From positions 496,001 to 560,000 of the forward strand of contig LNEK01000020.1 of NCBI GenBank assembly GCA_001464425.1: a stretch of 64,000 bases of DNA. Reading direction: 5' to 3'. The translations under genes were made by a program, and so were the position numbers. The DNA is from Alphaproteobacteria bacterium Ga0077535. Lineage in GTDB: Bacteria; Pseudomonadota; Alphaproteobacteria; Caulobacterales; Aquidulcibacteraceae. The notes beneath the pieces are model-generated. The model was not told where the DNA came from and did no database searches. It saw nothing but the letters and a program-made list of their open reading frames with translations. Of the stretch, positions 1-9,250 are shown one piece after another (position 1 is the first letter of the stretch; the number at the start of each line of letters is the position of its first letter).

Positions 1-1
1 C

Positions 2-265
2 CTTGTGCGCCTTAAGGGCCGCCAAAGCGCGACGCATGTGTTCACCGTCGCAGGCGAACACGCCGCCGCACCGACCCATGCCGCGTTTCTGGATGCATTC
101 CGGCAAGGGCGCCTGGACGAAGCGCGCACCGAGCTTGCGCGTTTACAGGAAATCTCGCCGGCGGCTTTGACGCGCCTTTATGCGAATTATGCTGAGAGAC
201 TAGCCGCCGCAGGCGCCGCCCCGCCGGAGCATTGGGACGGCGTGTACGATCCTGAGCGCAAGTAG
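2..265 (+). CDS. Adenylate/guanylate cyclase, C-terminal fragment (5' end outside window)
   Basis: Only the last ~87 residues are present; the reading frame is open to the window edge. The start of the fragment (LKGR, then VFTVAGE) resembles the end of a class III nucleotide cyclase domain. The tail (AFRQGRLDEA, then PPEHWDGVYD) resembles the C-terminal extension of alphaproteobacterial CHASE2-type adenylate/guanylate cyclases. No catalytic residue lies in the visible part, so the assignment rests on the tail alone. The gene is convergent with the OmpA-like lipoprotein gene, with one base between the two stop codons. Confidence 0.55.
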   Translation, partial: LVRLKGRQSATHVFTVAGEHAAAPTHAAFLDAFRQGRLDEARTELARLQEISPAALTRLYANYAERLAAAGAAPPEHWDGVYDPERK

Positions 266-266
266 C

Positions 267-698
267 TTACGGCGCGCGGGCGTCGACAATGATGCGGGCG
301 CGGCGGCGCATGGGGACATTGAGCCCCTCTTCCGTAACCGCGCCGCGTTCACCCAAAGCAGCGACCGTCATGCGCGAGCGCGGCCAGCCCACGCGCTGTG
401 CGAGATAGTCGCCGAGCACGATCGCGCGTCGCTCTGAGATTTCTTCGCTGGTCACAGCGCCCGGCGCCGCATCAGCAGCGCCGATCACGCGCACGCTTTC
501 AATGTAGCAACCGCGCAAATTCTCACCCATCGCGTCGATGACTTCGCGGGCTTCGGGGCTGATGTCGGTGCTCAGCCCATCGAAATAGACGTTGAAGTCG
601 CGGTCGTAGCATGCGGCCGGGTCGAACGCGGCTTCTTCCGTGGCAGTCGCGCATGCAGAAAGCGCCAACGCCGCAAGGCCGATCACAACAAACCGCAT
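267..698 (-). CDS. OmpA-like lipoprotein
   Basis: A 143-residue envelope protein. It begins with a short hydrophobic signal sequence ending in a lipobox (LSAC), so it is probably acylated and anchored in a membrane. The rest looks like a compact OmpA/MotB-type peptidoglycan-binding domain: VYFD near the start, a SERRAIVLGDYL helix and an RRRARIIVD end. I chose the third of three closely spaced in-frame ATGs because AGAGGG lies 8 bases upstream of it. It follows ihfA on the same strand with 24 bases between them. Its role, probably envelope-peptidoglycan tethering, is inferred from the domain. Confidence 0.75.
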   Translation of the reverse strand: MRFVVIGLAALALSACATATEEAAFDPAACYDRDFNVYFDGLSTDISPEAREVIDAMGENLRGCYIESVRVIGAADAAPGAVTSEEISERRAIVLGDYLAQRVGWPRSRMTVAALGERGAVTEEGLNVPMRRRARIIVDARAP

Positions 699-722
699 AC
701 TCATGTCCCTCTGGATTATCAC

Positions 723-1037
723 TTAGCTCTTGGCGCGACCGCGCCCAGCTTTCTCAACAAATTCGCGCAACATTTGTGACGGCCGGAAGGTCACCACGCG
801 CCGCGGCGTGATCGGCACTTCCTCACCCGTCTTAGGATTGCGGCCGATGCGCTGGCGCTTGGCGCGCACATTGAAATTGCCGAACCGCGAGAGCTTCACG
901 GTATCGCCCTCGACCAGCGCGTCCTGCATCATTTCGAGCATGCGCGTCAGCAGCCGGTTTGCGTCGGCGCGTTGCATGTTCGCTCGACGGGCCAAAGCTT
1001 CGACCAGATCGGCACGTGTGACTGTCTTTTCCGTCAC
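723..1037 (-). CDS. ihfA: Integration host factor subunit alpha
   Basis: A 104-residue HU/IHF-family DNA-bending protein. It shows the dimerisation helices (TRADLVEALA, LTRMLEMMQDAL) and the beta-arm sequence with the intercalating proline (IGRNPKTGEEVPITPRRVVTFRPS). It would form the IHF heterodimer with IhfB, which is not in this window, and bend DNA for replication, recombination and transcription. A GTG start at 1035-1037 is chosen because GGAGG lies about 8 bases upstream; the longer frame has no ribosome site. It lies downstream of plsX-fabH on the same strand, an order typical of alphaproteobacteria. Confidence 0.93.
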   Translation of the reverse strand: MTEKTVTRADLVEALARRANMQRADANRLLTRMLEMMQDALVEGDTVKLSRFGNFNVRAKRQRIGRNPKTGEEVPITPRRVVTFRPSQMLREFVEKAGRGRAKS

Positions 1038-1119
1038 CGGAGCCCCCTCCGCTGCGCGTCTCACGCGCGCAGGGAAAAGCTAGTCGTCTCGGTAGCTTAG
1101 GTCAAATCTTGCGACGCGT

Positions 1120-2079
1120 TCACATGCGTACGAGGGCTGCGCCCCAGGTGAGGCCGCCGCCAAGCGCTTCCATCAGGACGAGATCCCCCGCCTTGATGCG
1201 CCCGTCGCGGATGGCCGTATCGAGCGCCAGCGGCACGGAAGCTGCGGAGGTGTTGCCGTGGACACCGACGGTTGACACGACCTTGTCCACGTCGATGCCC
1301 AGTCGGCGGGCGACGCCGTCCAGAATGCGCTGATTGGCCTGATGCGGCACAAACCAATCGACCGTGTCGATCGAGACGTCGGCGCGCGCGCAGGCTTCCA
1401 GCATCGCTGCGGAAATGTGTTCCACCGCTTGGCGAAACACAGCGTTCCCAACCATACGCACTTTGCCGATCGTCCCAGTCTCCGAGACGCCGCCATCCAC
1501 GTAGAGCAGATCGTGCATGCGCCCATCGGTGCGCAGGAATGTGGAAATCACACCGCGCTCGCGGGCATCCTCCTGGGCTTCCAGCACCACCGCGCCGGCC
1601 CCGTCGCCGAAGAGGATGCATGTCCCGCGGTCTTCCCAATCGAGCAGACGCGAGAACGTCTCCGCGCCGATGACCAGCGCGGTTTTGGCTTGTCCCCGGA
1701 CAAGAAAATTGTCCGCGGTCGCAAGCGCGAAAATGAAGCCGGAGCAGACAGCCTGGAGATCGAACGCCGCGCCCTGGTTAATGCCAAGCGCGGCTTGAAC
1801 GCGCGCCGCCGTCGCCGGAAAGGTCAGGTCCGGCGTGGTGGTGGCGACGATGATGAGATCGATATCCTTCGCCTCGCGCTCCGCCGCCTTCATGGCGTTC
1901 AGCGCGGCGGTGCAAGCTAGGTCGGAGGTTTTTTCATCAGACGCTGCGATGCGGCGTTCGCGGATGCCGGTGCGCTCGACGATCCATTCATCGCTGGTGT
2001 CAACGCGCTGGGCCAGCTCGGCGTTGGTAAGCACCCGCTTGGGCAGATAGCTGCCGGCGCCGAGCAGGACCGAACGCAT
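1120..2079 (-). CDS. fabH: Beta-ketoacyl-ACP synthase III (FabH)
   Basis: A 319-residue thiolase-fold enzyme of usual FabH length that condenses acetyl-CoA with malonyl-ACP to start type II fatty acid synthesis in the cytoplasm. The catalytic triad is visible: Cys112 in AVCSGF, His246 in PHQAN and Asn276 in HGNTSAAS. The glycine-rich C-terminus [10 protein letters not shown] is also typical. The start codon overlaps the plsX stop by one base (TGATG), so the two are probably translationally coupled. The plsX-fabH-ihfA order is conserved in this bacterial class. Confidence 0.96.
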   Translation of the reverse strand: MRSVLLGAGSYLPKRVLTNAELAQRVDTSDEWIVERTGIRERRIAASDEKTSDLACTAALNAMKAAEREAKDIDLIIVATTTPDLTFPATAARVQAALGINQGAAFDLQAVCSGFIFALATADNFLVRGQAKTALVIGAETFSRLLDWEDRGTCILFGDGAGAVVLEAQEDARERGVISTFLRTDGRMHDLLYVDGGVSETGTIGKVRMVGNAVFRQAVEHISAAMLEACARADVSIDTVDWFVPHQANQRILDGVARRLGIDVDKVVSTVGVHGNTSAASVPLALDTAIRDGRIKAGDLVLMEALGGGLTWGAALVRM

Positions 2080-3137
2080 CAGCCGGTTTCCTTGGCCGAC
2101 GCCGTCTCCGCAGCCGCGCGTTTCAGGCGGGCGAGGTTCCCAGCAATCTCTTCGCGATAGTGGCTGCGCGCCATTTTCTCCGCCACCCCAATCGCCGCGG
2201 CGTAACCGCTGGCGTTGGCGCCGCCGTGGCTCTTCACCACGAGGCCGTTGAGGCCTAGGAACAGAGCGCCGTTGAACGTGCCGGGATCCATTCGCGCTCG
2301 CAGTTTTTTCAAAGCAGGATACGCGATCAACGCGCCAAGCTTCGCCAAGGGTCCGCTGGTCAGCGCTTCGCGCAACAGCTGGCCAACGAGGCGGGCCGTG
2401 CCCTCGCCTGTCTTCAACGCGATATTGCCGGTGAAACCATCGGTAACAACGACATCGACGGTGCCCTTGGAAATGTCGTCGCCTTCGACAAAACCGCGGA
2501 AATTGAGCTCTACGCCCGCTTCTCGGATGAGCCGCGCGGCAGCGCGAATTTCCTCGTGACCCTTTTGATCTTCGGCGCCGACATTCAGCAGGGCCACCGT
2601 CGGCCGGCCGACACCAGAGACCGCGCGCTGGAACGCCTCGCCCATGATGGCGAACTCGACCAATTGTTCGCCGTTGGCTTCAACGTTGGCGCCAACGTCG
2701 AGGATCACAACATAGCCGCCGTTCGCCGCTGGCCAGCGCGCCGCGAGCGCGGGGCGATGGACACCCTCCATCGTACGCAGGCGGAACATCGAGATTGCCA
2801 TATAGGCGCCTGTGTTCCCGGCGGAGACCACTGCGTGGGCTTGGCCGGTCTCGACTGCCGCTACGGCATTCCAAAGGCTGGAGCCCTTGCCTTGGCGAAG
2901 CGCTTGGCTCGCCTTGATTTCCATCCCGATCGCTTTTTCAGCGGGAACGATCTCAGAGACGGCCTTCGCCTCCGGATGTCGGTCGAGCAATTGCTGCAGG
3001 CGGGCGGCATCGCCGTGGATGAGATAGCGGACGCCGCCGCCATTGGCTCGAGCAGCAAGCGCGACACCTTCGACAACGATGTCGGGCGCGTGATCACCCC
3101 CCATCCCGTCGATTGAAAGAACGAGATCGTCAGCCAT
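2079..3137 (-). CDS. plsX: Phosphate acyltransferase PlsX
   Basis: A 352-residue protein with the PlsX opening [17 protein letters not shown] and conserved blocks [24 protein letters not shown] and [17 protein letters not shown]. PlsX converts acyl-ACP and phosphate to acyl-phosphate, the donor for PlsY in phospholipid synthesis, and acts at the membrane surface. fabH follows with a one-base overlap. The DUF177/YceD gene (and often rpmF) that commonly lies upstream is not present here; only ~90 non-coding bases separate plsX from the cytochrome chaperone gene. Confidence 0.96.
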   Translation of the reverse strand: MADDLVLSIDGMGGDHAPDIVVEGVALAARANGGGVRYLIHGDAARLQQLLDRHPEAKAVSEIVPAEKAIGMEIKASQALRQGKGSSLWNAVAAVETGQAHAVVSAGNTGAYMAISMFRLRTMEGVHRPALAARWPAANGGYVVILDVGANVEANGEQLVEFAIMGEAFQRAVSGVGRPTVALLNVGAEDQKGHEEIRAAARLIREAGVELNFRGFVEGDDISKGTVDVVVTDGFTGNIALKTGEGTARLVGQLLREALTSGPLAKLGALIAYPALKKLRARMDPGTFNGALFLGLNGLVVKSHGGANASGYAAAIGVAEKMARSHYREEIAGNLARLKRAAAETASAKETG

Positions 3138-3226
3138 TCGGATGTCTTGCTTGCCCTGACTGCAAAGGCGCCGCGAGGGGGCGCCGCAGGGCGCGGACCA
3201 TAGTCCCGGCGCCCGGGATTGCCAAA

Positions 3227-3754
3227 CTAGGTTTCAGCCGGTGCGGGCCAGCCATGCGCTTCGAACATGGCTTCTGCCGGGCCTGCGAGTTGGGCCTGGG
3301 TCACGGTTTGTGCGTATGCCGCGAGCCGGCTGGCGAAGGGATGGGCCTCGTCTCCCCAGAAATTCCTGCCCAGCGCGGCGCTGAGCGCCATCTGGTCAGC
3401 CCCCGTGATCGCTGCCCCATAGGCCTGGAGGCGCCCATAAAAGGCGCTGGCCATCTTTTGCATCCGTTTCGGGACCGAGGTGTCGCCTACCCCCGCCTCG
3501 CGGAGGCCGGCGTCGAACTGCCGAAACAGCTGGTCCGTGAAGGCCTGCGCCAGGGGCGCCAAGGCGGGGTCGGCCTGGAGCCGAACCAGGGCCAGGGAGC
3601 CATTGAGCGTCATCAGCTCAAAGCGGCCCTCAAGCGTATCGGGAACCCTTCCGGCCCCGAACAAGGATGGCCGCCGGCTCGCGTCCGTGACCGCCACCAA
3701 CAGGCGCTCAGCGTCTTGGCTCGCGCGTGAACGGCGAAATGGCCACATCGGCAT
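3227..3754 (-). CDS. Ubiquinol-cytochrome c chaperone family protein
   Basis: A 175-residue protein similar to the CBP3/UPF0174 family that assists assembly of the cytochrome bc1 complex. Recognisable blocks are the internal FRQFDAGLREAGVGDTSVPKRM and the MASAFYGRLQAYGAA region. It has no signal peptide, as expected for a membrane-associated cytoplasmic factor. It is divergent from bamE with ~93 bases between them, the arrangement found in Caulobacter-like genomes. The gene symbol is uncertain, so I leave it empty. Confidence 0.82.
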   Translation of the reverse strand: MPMWPFRRSRASQDAERLLVAVTDASRRPSLFGAGRVPDTLEGRFELMTLNGSLALVRLQADPALAPLAQAFTDQLFRQFDAGLREAGVGDTSVPKRMQKMASAFYGRLQAYGAAITGADQMALSAALGRNFWGDEAHPFASRLAAYAQTVTQAQLAGPAEAMFEAHGWPAPAET

Positions 3755-3847
3755 GCCTGAACCTGTGCTCCCCTCTTGCCCCTTTGGGCGCTCCGCCTTA
3801 CCCGTGAAGCCCTGTTTGGGGCGGTCACGCCCGCGAGGTGAACTTCT

Positions 3848-4330
3848 ATGAATCGCGGATTCTTGCGTCTTTCGGCGGCCATGGCTTTGGGTCTAGCGGC
3901 GGCGACCACAGCGTGCGCACCTGTGCAGACCTACAACGGCTTCCGTTCTGATCGCAATAACGAGGAAATCCCGGATCCGCAGGTGGGCGTAGATACGCGC
4001 GACACCGTGATGCAGCGCTTCGGTTCGCCATCCACCACGGCGGTCTTCGATCAGACCGCCTGGTACTATGTGAGCTCGGTTGAAGAGCGGATCGCCTTCT
4101 ATGAGCCGCGCACGATCGACCGGCGCGTGATGGTTGTCCGCTTCGACGGCGACACTGTCTCCGCAGTCGAAAAGTTCGGCATGGAGCGCGGGCGCCTCAT
4201 TGCCTACAACGACGAAACCACACCGACGCGTGGCCGTGAGCTTGGCGTCATCGAGCAATTGCTCGGCAATGTCGGACGCGCCCCGCCGATCCCTGATCAG
4301 GAGCGTGGCGGACGTCCGGGCCGGAACTAA
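3848..4330 (+). CDS. bamE: Outer membrane assembly lipoprotein BamE (SmpA/OmlA family)
   Basis: A 160-residue lipoprotein. A signal sequence ends in the lipobox TTAC, and the BamE domain follows (DTRDTVMQRFGSPSTTAVFDQ, then WYYVSSVEE). BamE is an accessory subunit of the BAM complex that folds outer-membrane beta-barrels from the periplasmic face. GAGGTG about 7 bases upstream supports the ATG. The extra ~50 residues after the core are Pro/Gly/Arg-rich and look disordered. A strong terminator follows at 4357-4390. Confidence 0.88.
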   Translation: MNRGFLRLSAAMALGLAAATTACAPVQTYNGFRSDRNNEEIPDPQVGVDTRDTVMQRFGSPSTTAVFDQTAWYYVSSVEERIAFYEPRTIDRRVMVVRFDGDTVSAVEKFGMERGRLIAYNDETTPTRGRELGVIEQLLGNVGRAPPIPDQERGGRPGRN

Positions 4331-4356
4331 TTACTTCGAAGATTGAGACAAAGAAA

Positions 4357-4390
4357 AACGCCCCGGCATCGCTGCCGGGGCGTTTGCTTT
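4357..4390. terminator. Intrinsic terminator between bamE and hppA
   Basis: A perfect 12-bp stem, AACGCCCCGGCA with TGCCGGGGCGTT, closes a TCGC loop and is followed by GTTTGCTTTT on the plus strand. An A-rich tract precedes it (AAAGAAAAACG), so it also has a U-run on the minus-strand transcript. It probably works in both directions for the convergent bamE and hppA. Confidence 0.9.
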
Positions 4391-4405
4391 TCAGCTTAGC
4401 GCTGA

Positions 4406-6571
4406 TCAGCCGTTCCAGTGCGCCAGCACCGCGAGCAAGAGCAGCGCGACGATGTTGGTGATCTTGATCATCGGGTTCACAGCCGGGCCGGCGGTATCCT
4501 TGTAGGGATCGCCGACCGTATCGCCCGTAACCGCGGCCTTGTGAGCTTCAGAGCCCTTGCCGCCGTAATGACCTTCTTCGATCAGCTTCTTGGCGTTGTC
4601 CCAAGCGCCGCCGCCCGAAGTCATCGAGATGGCGACGAAGAGACCCGTCACGATCACGCCGACGAGCAGCGCACCGAGAGCCGCGAGGCCCTGAGCCGGA
4701 CCAGCAATGGCCCAGATCACCAAGAAGAGAGCGATTGGCGCCAACACCGGAAGCAGCGAAGGCACGATCATTTCCTTGATCGCCGCTTGCGTCAGGATGT
4801 CGACGGCGCGGCCGTAATCCGGCTTTGCAGTGCGCTCCATAATGCCCGGTATTTCGCGGAACTGACGGCGGACTTCTTCGACCACCGCTTGCGCCGCGCG
4901 ACCAACAGCGGTCATCGACCAGCCGCCGAACAAGTACGGCAGCAGACCGCCGATGAAGAGACCGACGATCACGTACGGATTGCTGAGCGCGAAATCCGGC
5001 ACCACGCCTTCGAAGAAGCGGAATTCTTCAGGGTGAGCTGCGTAGTAACGCAGATCCTCGAAGTAGGCCGCGAACAGCACCAGGGCGCCGAGACCGGCAG
5101 AGCCGATCGCGTAGCCCTTGGTGACGGCTTTGGTTGTGTTGCCAACTGCGTCGAGCGCGTCGGTGGTGACGCGCACTTCCTTCGGCAGGTCCGCCATTTC
5201 GGCAATGCCGCCGGCGTTGTCGGTGACCGGGCCGAAGGCGTCGAGCGCGACGATGATGCCCGCGACCGAGAGCATGGTCGTGACAGCGATCGCAATGCCG
5301 AACAGGCCAGCCAGAGTGTAGGTTGCGATAATACCCGCAACGATGGTGAGCGCCGGCAGCGCCGTCGATTCCATCGAGACCGCGAGACCTTGGATGACGT
5401 TCGTGCCGTGGCCCGACTTCGAGGCTTCAGCAACGCTCTTCACCGGACGAAAGCCCGTGCCGGTGTAGTATTCCGTGATCCAGACGATGGCGCCCGTCAC
5501 CAAGAGGCCGATGAGGCCGCAGATGAAGAGCGACTGGCCGGTGATCTGGCCAAGCTCAGACGTCGGCCCAAGGCTCGGTGCAATCGGTCCGAACGGATTG
5601 CCTGCCGGGCCAACGACGTAAATCGCAGCGGCGAGGCCGAAGGCCGAGAGAATGCCCGCAACCACGAGGCCCTTATAAAGCGCGCCCATAATGTTGTTGG
5701 AGGGGCCGAGCTTCACGAAATACGTGCCGATAATCGAGGCGAAGATGGCGAGACCGCCAATCGCCAGCGGCAGCAGCATGATGGCTGAAACTTCGCTCGC
5801 ATCGCGGAACAGGATCGAGCCCAGCACCATCGTTGCGACCGCCGTGACGGCGTAGGTTTCGAACAAGTCGGCAGCCATACCGGCGCAATCGCCGACGTTG
5901 TCGCCGACGTTGTCGGCGATCGTGGCCGGGTTGCGTGGGTCGTCTTCAGGGATGCCGGCTTCGACTTTGCCGACCATGTCGCCGCCAACGTCAGCGCCCT
6001 TGGTGAAGATGCCGCCGCCGAGACGGGCGAAGATCGAAATCAGTGAAGCGCCAAAACCGAGGGCGACGAGCGAGTCGACAACCGTGCGGCTGGTGGGCTC
6101 TAGGCCCATGAACTGGGTGAGGATCAGATAGTAAGCTGCAACGCCGAAGAGTGCGCCGCCGGCGACGAGCATGCCCGTCACTGCGCCAGCTTTGAACGCC
6201 ATCTTGAGGCCGCCGGCGAGCGAGGTGCGCGAAGCTTCCGCCGTGCGCACGTTCGCTTGCACCGACACGTTCATGCCGATGAAGCCAGCCGCGCCCGAGA
6301 GCACAGCGCCGATGATGAAGCCGACCGGGATTTGCCAGACCGGCCAAAACAGAATGCCGAGGATAATCACGACGCCCACGCCGACGATGGCGATGGTGCG
6401 ATACTGGCGGTCGAGATAGGCGCGCGCGCCTTCTTGAATCGCCGCCGCGATTTCCTTCATCCGGTCGGTGCCGGCCGGCGCTTTGGTGATGGCTTGAGTT
6501 TCGAGCCAGCCGTAGAGCGCGGCGATAACGCCGCTGGCTACGACCAGCCAAAGGATAAGTTCTTGGCTCAT
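4406..6571 (-). CDS. hppA: Membrane-bound proton-translocating pyrophosphatase, K+-independent type
   Basis: A 721-residue integral membrane protein with about 16 hydrophobic segments. It hydrolyses pyrophosphate and pumps protons out of the cytoplasm. The substrate-site signature is intact: [15 protein letters not shown], then [15 protein letters not shown] and [16 protein letters not shown]. The potassium-specificity site reads [10 protein letters not shown], with Lys where K+-dependent pumps have Ala, so this is the K+-independent type. It recycles pyrophosphate from biosynthesis and can support the proton gradient under low energy. It is convergent with bamE and stands alone as a transcription unit. 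Confidence 0.96.
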   Translation of the reverse strand: MSQELILWLVVASGVIAALYGWLETQAITKAPAGTDRMKEIAAAIQEGARAYLDRQYRTIAIVGVGVVIILGILFWPVWQIPVGFIIGAVLSGAAGFIGMNVSVQANVRTAEASRTSLAGGLKMAFKAGAVTGMLVAGGALFGVAAYYLILTQFMGLEPTSRTVVDSLVALGFGASLISIFARLGGGIFTKGADVGGDMVGKVEAGIPEDDPRNPATIADNVGDNVGDCAGMAADLFETYAVTAVATMVLGSILFRDASEVSAIMLLPLAIGGLAIFASIIGTYFVKLGPSNNIMGALYKGLVVAGILSAFGLAAAIYVVGPAGNPFGPIAPSLGPTSELGQITGQSLFICGLIGLLVTGAIVWITEYYTGTGFRPVKSVAEASKSGHGTNVIQGLAVSMESTALPALTIVAGIIATYTLAGLFGIAIAVTTMLSVAGIIVALDAFGPVTDNAGGIAEMADLPKEVRVTTDALDAVGNTTKAVTKGYAIGSAGLGALVLFAAYFEDLRYYAAHPEEFRFFEGVVPDFALSNPYVIVGLFIGGLLPYLFGGWSMTAVGRAAQAVVEEVRRQFREIPGIMERTAKPDYGRAVDILTQAAIKEMIVPSLLPVLAPIALFLVIWAIAGPAQGLAALGALLVGVIVTGLFVAISMTSGGGAWDNAKKLIEEGHYGGKGSEAHKAAVTGDTVGDPYKDTAGPAVNPMIKITNIVALLLLAVLAHWNG

Positions 6572-6661
6572 TTTACCTGTCCTGGGCGCGGGACCGCGCC
6601 GGTTGGGGAAATGGGTTGGCCGCGCCGCGACAGTCCGTCAGCGGGTGCGCTTCCCCCAAAG

Positions 6662-6689
6662 GTGGCGGCTTACTGCCAAAAGTCGCCAC
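6662..6689. other. Hairpin upstream of hppA
   Basis: GTGGCGGCTT and AAGTCGCCAC can form a 10-bp stem (one G-T pair) around an 8-base loop. It lies ~50 bases past the stop of the exported-protein gene and ~90 bases upstream of the hppA start, both on the minus strand. No U-run follows on the minus strand, so it may be a weak or Rho-assisted terminator, or a structure in the hppA leader. The rest of 6572-6739 shows nothing else I can name. Confidence 0.4.
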
Positions 6690-6739
6690 ATTCCGCAACG
6701 GGCGGTGTAGCGCACATGAGCATGGCAGCTCCAAGAATG

Positions 6740-7186
6740 TCAGATACCCGAGCCCTGGCTCGAATAAGTCGCCACAATTGAGACGCCGCCGACGGCCCTT
6801 TCGCCTAGGGCTTGCACGGCGGCCGCCCGATAAACCTCAATCGCGCGGGCTTCGTTGAGAGCGTTGTTGTCCGTAGGATCGGCCAGATCGTGGTCGTGGC
6901 TGGCGCGGACCAGGGCGTCCCTGAGGAAGTGAGCCCGTTCGCGCGTCGCCCAAAGGTCCACGCCCTGGGCGATCTCGATGCGGATCGAAACGAAAAGATA
7001 GTTCGCAAGCACACCGTCCCGCACCACCGGTACGGCAAGATAAGGTGCGTCCATCGAGCGAGACGAAAGCGCTGGGTCCTCAGCCGCGGCTTCACCGCCC
7101 TTTTGTTTCGAAGGCGGACCGGATGCGTTGGCAAACCCGATCGCCATGGTCGAGGCGATGAGTATGGCGGCGATCGCGTTTTTCAT
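6740..7186 (-). CDS. Exported protein of unknown function
   Basis: A 148-residue protein with a signal peptide (MKNAIAAILIASTMAIGFANA, cleavage probably after NASG or ANA), a charged linker and a ~100-residue domain. The domain pattern (YLAVPVV, YLFVSIRIEIA, a helix with FLRDALVRA, then VGGVSIVATY) faintly recalls FliL-like flagellar proteins, but the match is too weak to name it. It lies 35 bases downstream of thiL on the same strand and could be co-transcribed. Confidence 0.6.
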   Translation of the reverse strand: MKNAIAAILIASTMAIGFANASGPPSKQKGGEAAAEDPALSSRSMDAPYLAVPVVRDGVLANYLFVSIRIEIAQGVDLWATRERAHFLRDALVRASHDHDLADPTDNNALNEARAIEVYRAAAVQALGERAVGGVSIVATYSSQGSGI

Positions 7187-7221
7187 GCCGCGGAAAATCT
7201 GCTGCGTCGGTTAGGGACGCG

Positions 7222-8298
7222 TTACCGGCCGAGTTTGTGACTGAAGCCCGCATTGGAGATGGGGATATCGTCGCCCTGCGCGTTGACGACGCGCACCCCC
7301 TCACCCGCCTCGACCGCCCCAATCCGCGACAGCCGCAACGCGCCGGCCCACTCCGAGGTCTCCAGTTCGCCGCGCTGGCCTGGATCAGCCGTAAACAGCA
7401 CGACGTAATCGTCGCCACCGGTGATCAGATTACGAAAGTCGCCGCCGCTGAACGCCCATCGCTCGCTCGGGATCGAGAACGGCACAGCGTTCGCATCAAT
7501 CCGTAGCGCCACATTCGATGCAGCGGCCAGCTTGGCGGCGTCAGCCACGAGGCCATCTGAGACATCCATCGACGCACGCGCATACGCAGCGACCACGCTG
7601 GCGCACTCCAGGCGCACGAATGGCGCAAGGTATGTCGACATGAGCCACGCCGCCTCGGCGTCGAAGGGCTCGCCGGGGAGCGAGAGATAGTCGGGTACGT
7701 GCCCTGCCATCGCCTCTGAATCAGCACGCGCTTGCGCTTCGTCGCGATCGCGGCGGATTTCGTCGAGCTTCATCGCGCCAGAGCGCAATTGAAGCCCCAG
7801 CCAAGCGGAGCCTATCTCGCCGCCGACGAGCCAAACATCGTCGCCCACCTGCGCATCCGCACGCGATGGTGTGCGCGGGCTAAACGGTTCACCAAACGCA
7901 GTCACCGATATCGTGAGCGGCCCATCGGTTGATGTGGTGTCGCCGCCGAGCAGGGTCATGCCAAAGTGCTGAAGGTCGCCGCCGAAGGCTTCCGCAAAAA
8001 CGGCGATCTCCTCGGCAGGTCGCGACCTCGGCCATATCAACGTCATCAGCGCGGCCGTCGGCCGCGCACCTTTGGCCACAAGATCGGAGACGTTCACCCG
8101 CACCGCTTTCATCGCAACGGTCGCGATCGGATCACCCGGTAGGAAGTGCACGCCCTCCACGATCGCATCGGTGGTGACGACGAAGCGCCCTTCGATCAGG
8201 GCCGCGTCATCGGTCAGACCGCGCGCGCCCGCGTTGTCAGCGTACGGCGCAAACAGCGTGCGAATAATCTCAAATTCGTCGGCAGACTCAGAGGCCAT
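7222..8298 (-). CDS. thiL: Thiamine-monophosphate kinase
   Basis: A 358-residue PurM-fold ATP-dependent kinase converting thiamine monophosphate to the active diphosphate. Family features are present: GLTDDAALIE near the N-terminus, TTDAIVEGVHF, MKAVRVNVSDLVAKGARP, GGDTTSTDGPLTISVTAFG, MDVSDGLVADAAKLA and GGDDYVVLFT. It follows nusB on the same strand by 11 bases, the nusB-thiL order common in proteobacteria. Confidence 0.95.
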   Translation of the reverse strand: MASESADEFEIIRTLFAPYADNAGARGLTDDAALIEGRFVVTTDAIVEGVHFLPGDPIATVAMKAVRVNVSDLVAKGARPTAALMTLIWPRSRPAEEIAVFAEAFGGDLQHFGMTLLGGDTTSTDGPLTISVTAFGEPFSPRTPSRADAQVGDDVWLVGGEIGSAWLGLQLRSGAMKLDEIRRDRDEAQARADSEAMAGHVPDYLSLPGEPFDAEAAWLMSTYLAPFVRLECASVVAAYARASMDVSDGLVADAAKLAAASNVALRIDANAVPFSIPSERWAFSGGDFRNLITGGDDYVVLFTADPGQRGELETSEWAGALRLSRIGAVEAGEGVRVVNAQGDDIPISNAGFSHKLGR

Positions 8299-8309
8299 AC
8301 CGAAAGCGC

Positions 8310-8777
8310 TTACGCGCCTTCATCCGCCGAACGCAAGTCACGAGCGCAAGCATCTAGCGTCGCGTTCACAAAGCCCGGCTCCGGCCCGTCAAAGAACGAG
8401 TTGGCGATATCAACATACTCGTTGATCACAACAGCAACCGGAATGTCGTGCCGTTGCTCCAACTCCGCCGCGCCTGCGCGAAGGATAGCGCGCGCGACAG
8501 CATCGAGGCGCTCCAGGCGCCAGCCTTTGCCGAGATGGCCGGCGATTACCCGATCGAGCGTGCGCTGGCGATCAACCGCCGCCTCCACCAGCACTTTGAA
8601 CAACTCGAGGTCGCCTTCAGATTCGGTGTAACTCGCCTCGGTCTCACGCGGCAGTTTTCCCGCGATAAAATCTGCGATCACATCGGCCGTCGACGCGCCA
8701 GAGACTTCCATCTGATAAAGCGCCTGCACAGCGCCCAAGCGGGCGGCGCTGCGGGCTGCGTTGGGATTGGCGCTCAT
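8310..8777 (-). CDS. nusB: Transcription antitermination factor NusB
   Basis: A 155-residue all-helical RNA-binding protein that joins NusE/S10 at boxA for rRNA antitermination. It shows ARLGAVQALYQMEVSG at the N-terminus and the C-terminal block DIPVAVVINEYVDIANSFFDG, then FVNATLDACARDL. The start at 8777 gives an ATGA overlap with the ribH stop, better supported than the longer frame starting inside ribH. The riboflavin genes precede and thiL follows. Confidence 0.93.
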   Translation of the reverse strand: MSANPNAARSAARLGAVQALYQMEVSGASTADVIADFIAGKLPRETEASYTESEGDLELFKVLVEAAVDRQRTLDRVIAGHLGKGWRLERLDAVARAILRAGAAELEQRHDIPVAVVINEYVDIANSFFDGPEPGFVNATLDACARDLRSADEGA

Positions 8778-9250
8778 TGCGGCTCGCCAGCGAAGTGACG
8801 CTTTAGCGCAATCATGGCCAGGCAAGCGCGCGTCGCTTCCCCGCCCTTATCGCCGCGCCGCGTGTCTGCACGCTCTTCCGCTTGGGTAAGGCTTTCAACA
8901 GTGAGAATGCCGTAGCCGATGCACAGCCGCTTGCGGACGGACAAATCCATCAAACCGCGCGCGCTTTCACCACAAACATAATCGTAATGGCTGGTCTCGC
9001 CGCGCACGACGCAGCCGAGGCCGACGAAGCCATCATATTGCTTACTGCGCGCCGCGTGCGCGATCGCGCCCGGGATTTCAAACGCGCCCGGCACGTTGAT
9101 GTGCTCCGTCGTCGCTTCCGCGGCGGCTGCGGCTGCCCGGGCGCCGGCTACGAGGTGGTCACTAATGGCGCGATAGTACGGCGCAACCACAAGCAAAAGG
9201 CGCGCGCCTGGCACCTTCACCACCGGCGTTTGTTCTCGTTCTTGCTTCAC
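8774..9250 (-). CDS. ribH: 6,7-dimethyl-8-ribityllumazine synthase
   Basis: A 158-residue enzyme that makes the riboflavin precursor from RibB's product and the pyrimidinedione. Conserved blocks are visible: NVPGAFEIPGAI, GLGCVVRGETSHYDYVC with the catalytic His, GYGILTVESLTQAEERA, and NKGxEA-like DKGGEATRACL. It overlaps ribB upstream and nusB downstream by four bases each (ATGA), implying coupled translation in the rib operon. Confidence 0.95.
   Translation of the reverse strand: MKQEREQTPVVKVPGARLLLVVAPYYRAISDHLVAGARAAAAAAEATTEHINVPGAFEIPGAIAHAARSKQYDGFVGLGCVVRGETSHYDYVCGESARGLMDLSVRKRLCIGYGILTVESLTQAEERADTRRGDKGGEATRACLAMIALKRHFAGEPQ

Noticed and set aside
4418-5788. A 456-codon plus-strand frame over hppA
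   Set aside because: It is an antisense shadow of the conserved pyrophosphatase, with charged low-complexity sequence and no start signal.
6662-6776. Direct repeat AAGTCGCCACA at 6680-6690 and 6766-6776
   Set aside because: Only two 11-base copies, one inside a coding region and one in a hairpin arm; no sign of an array or element.
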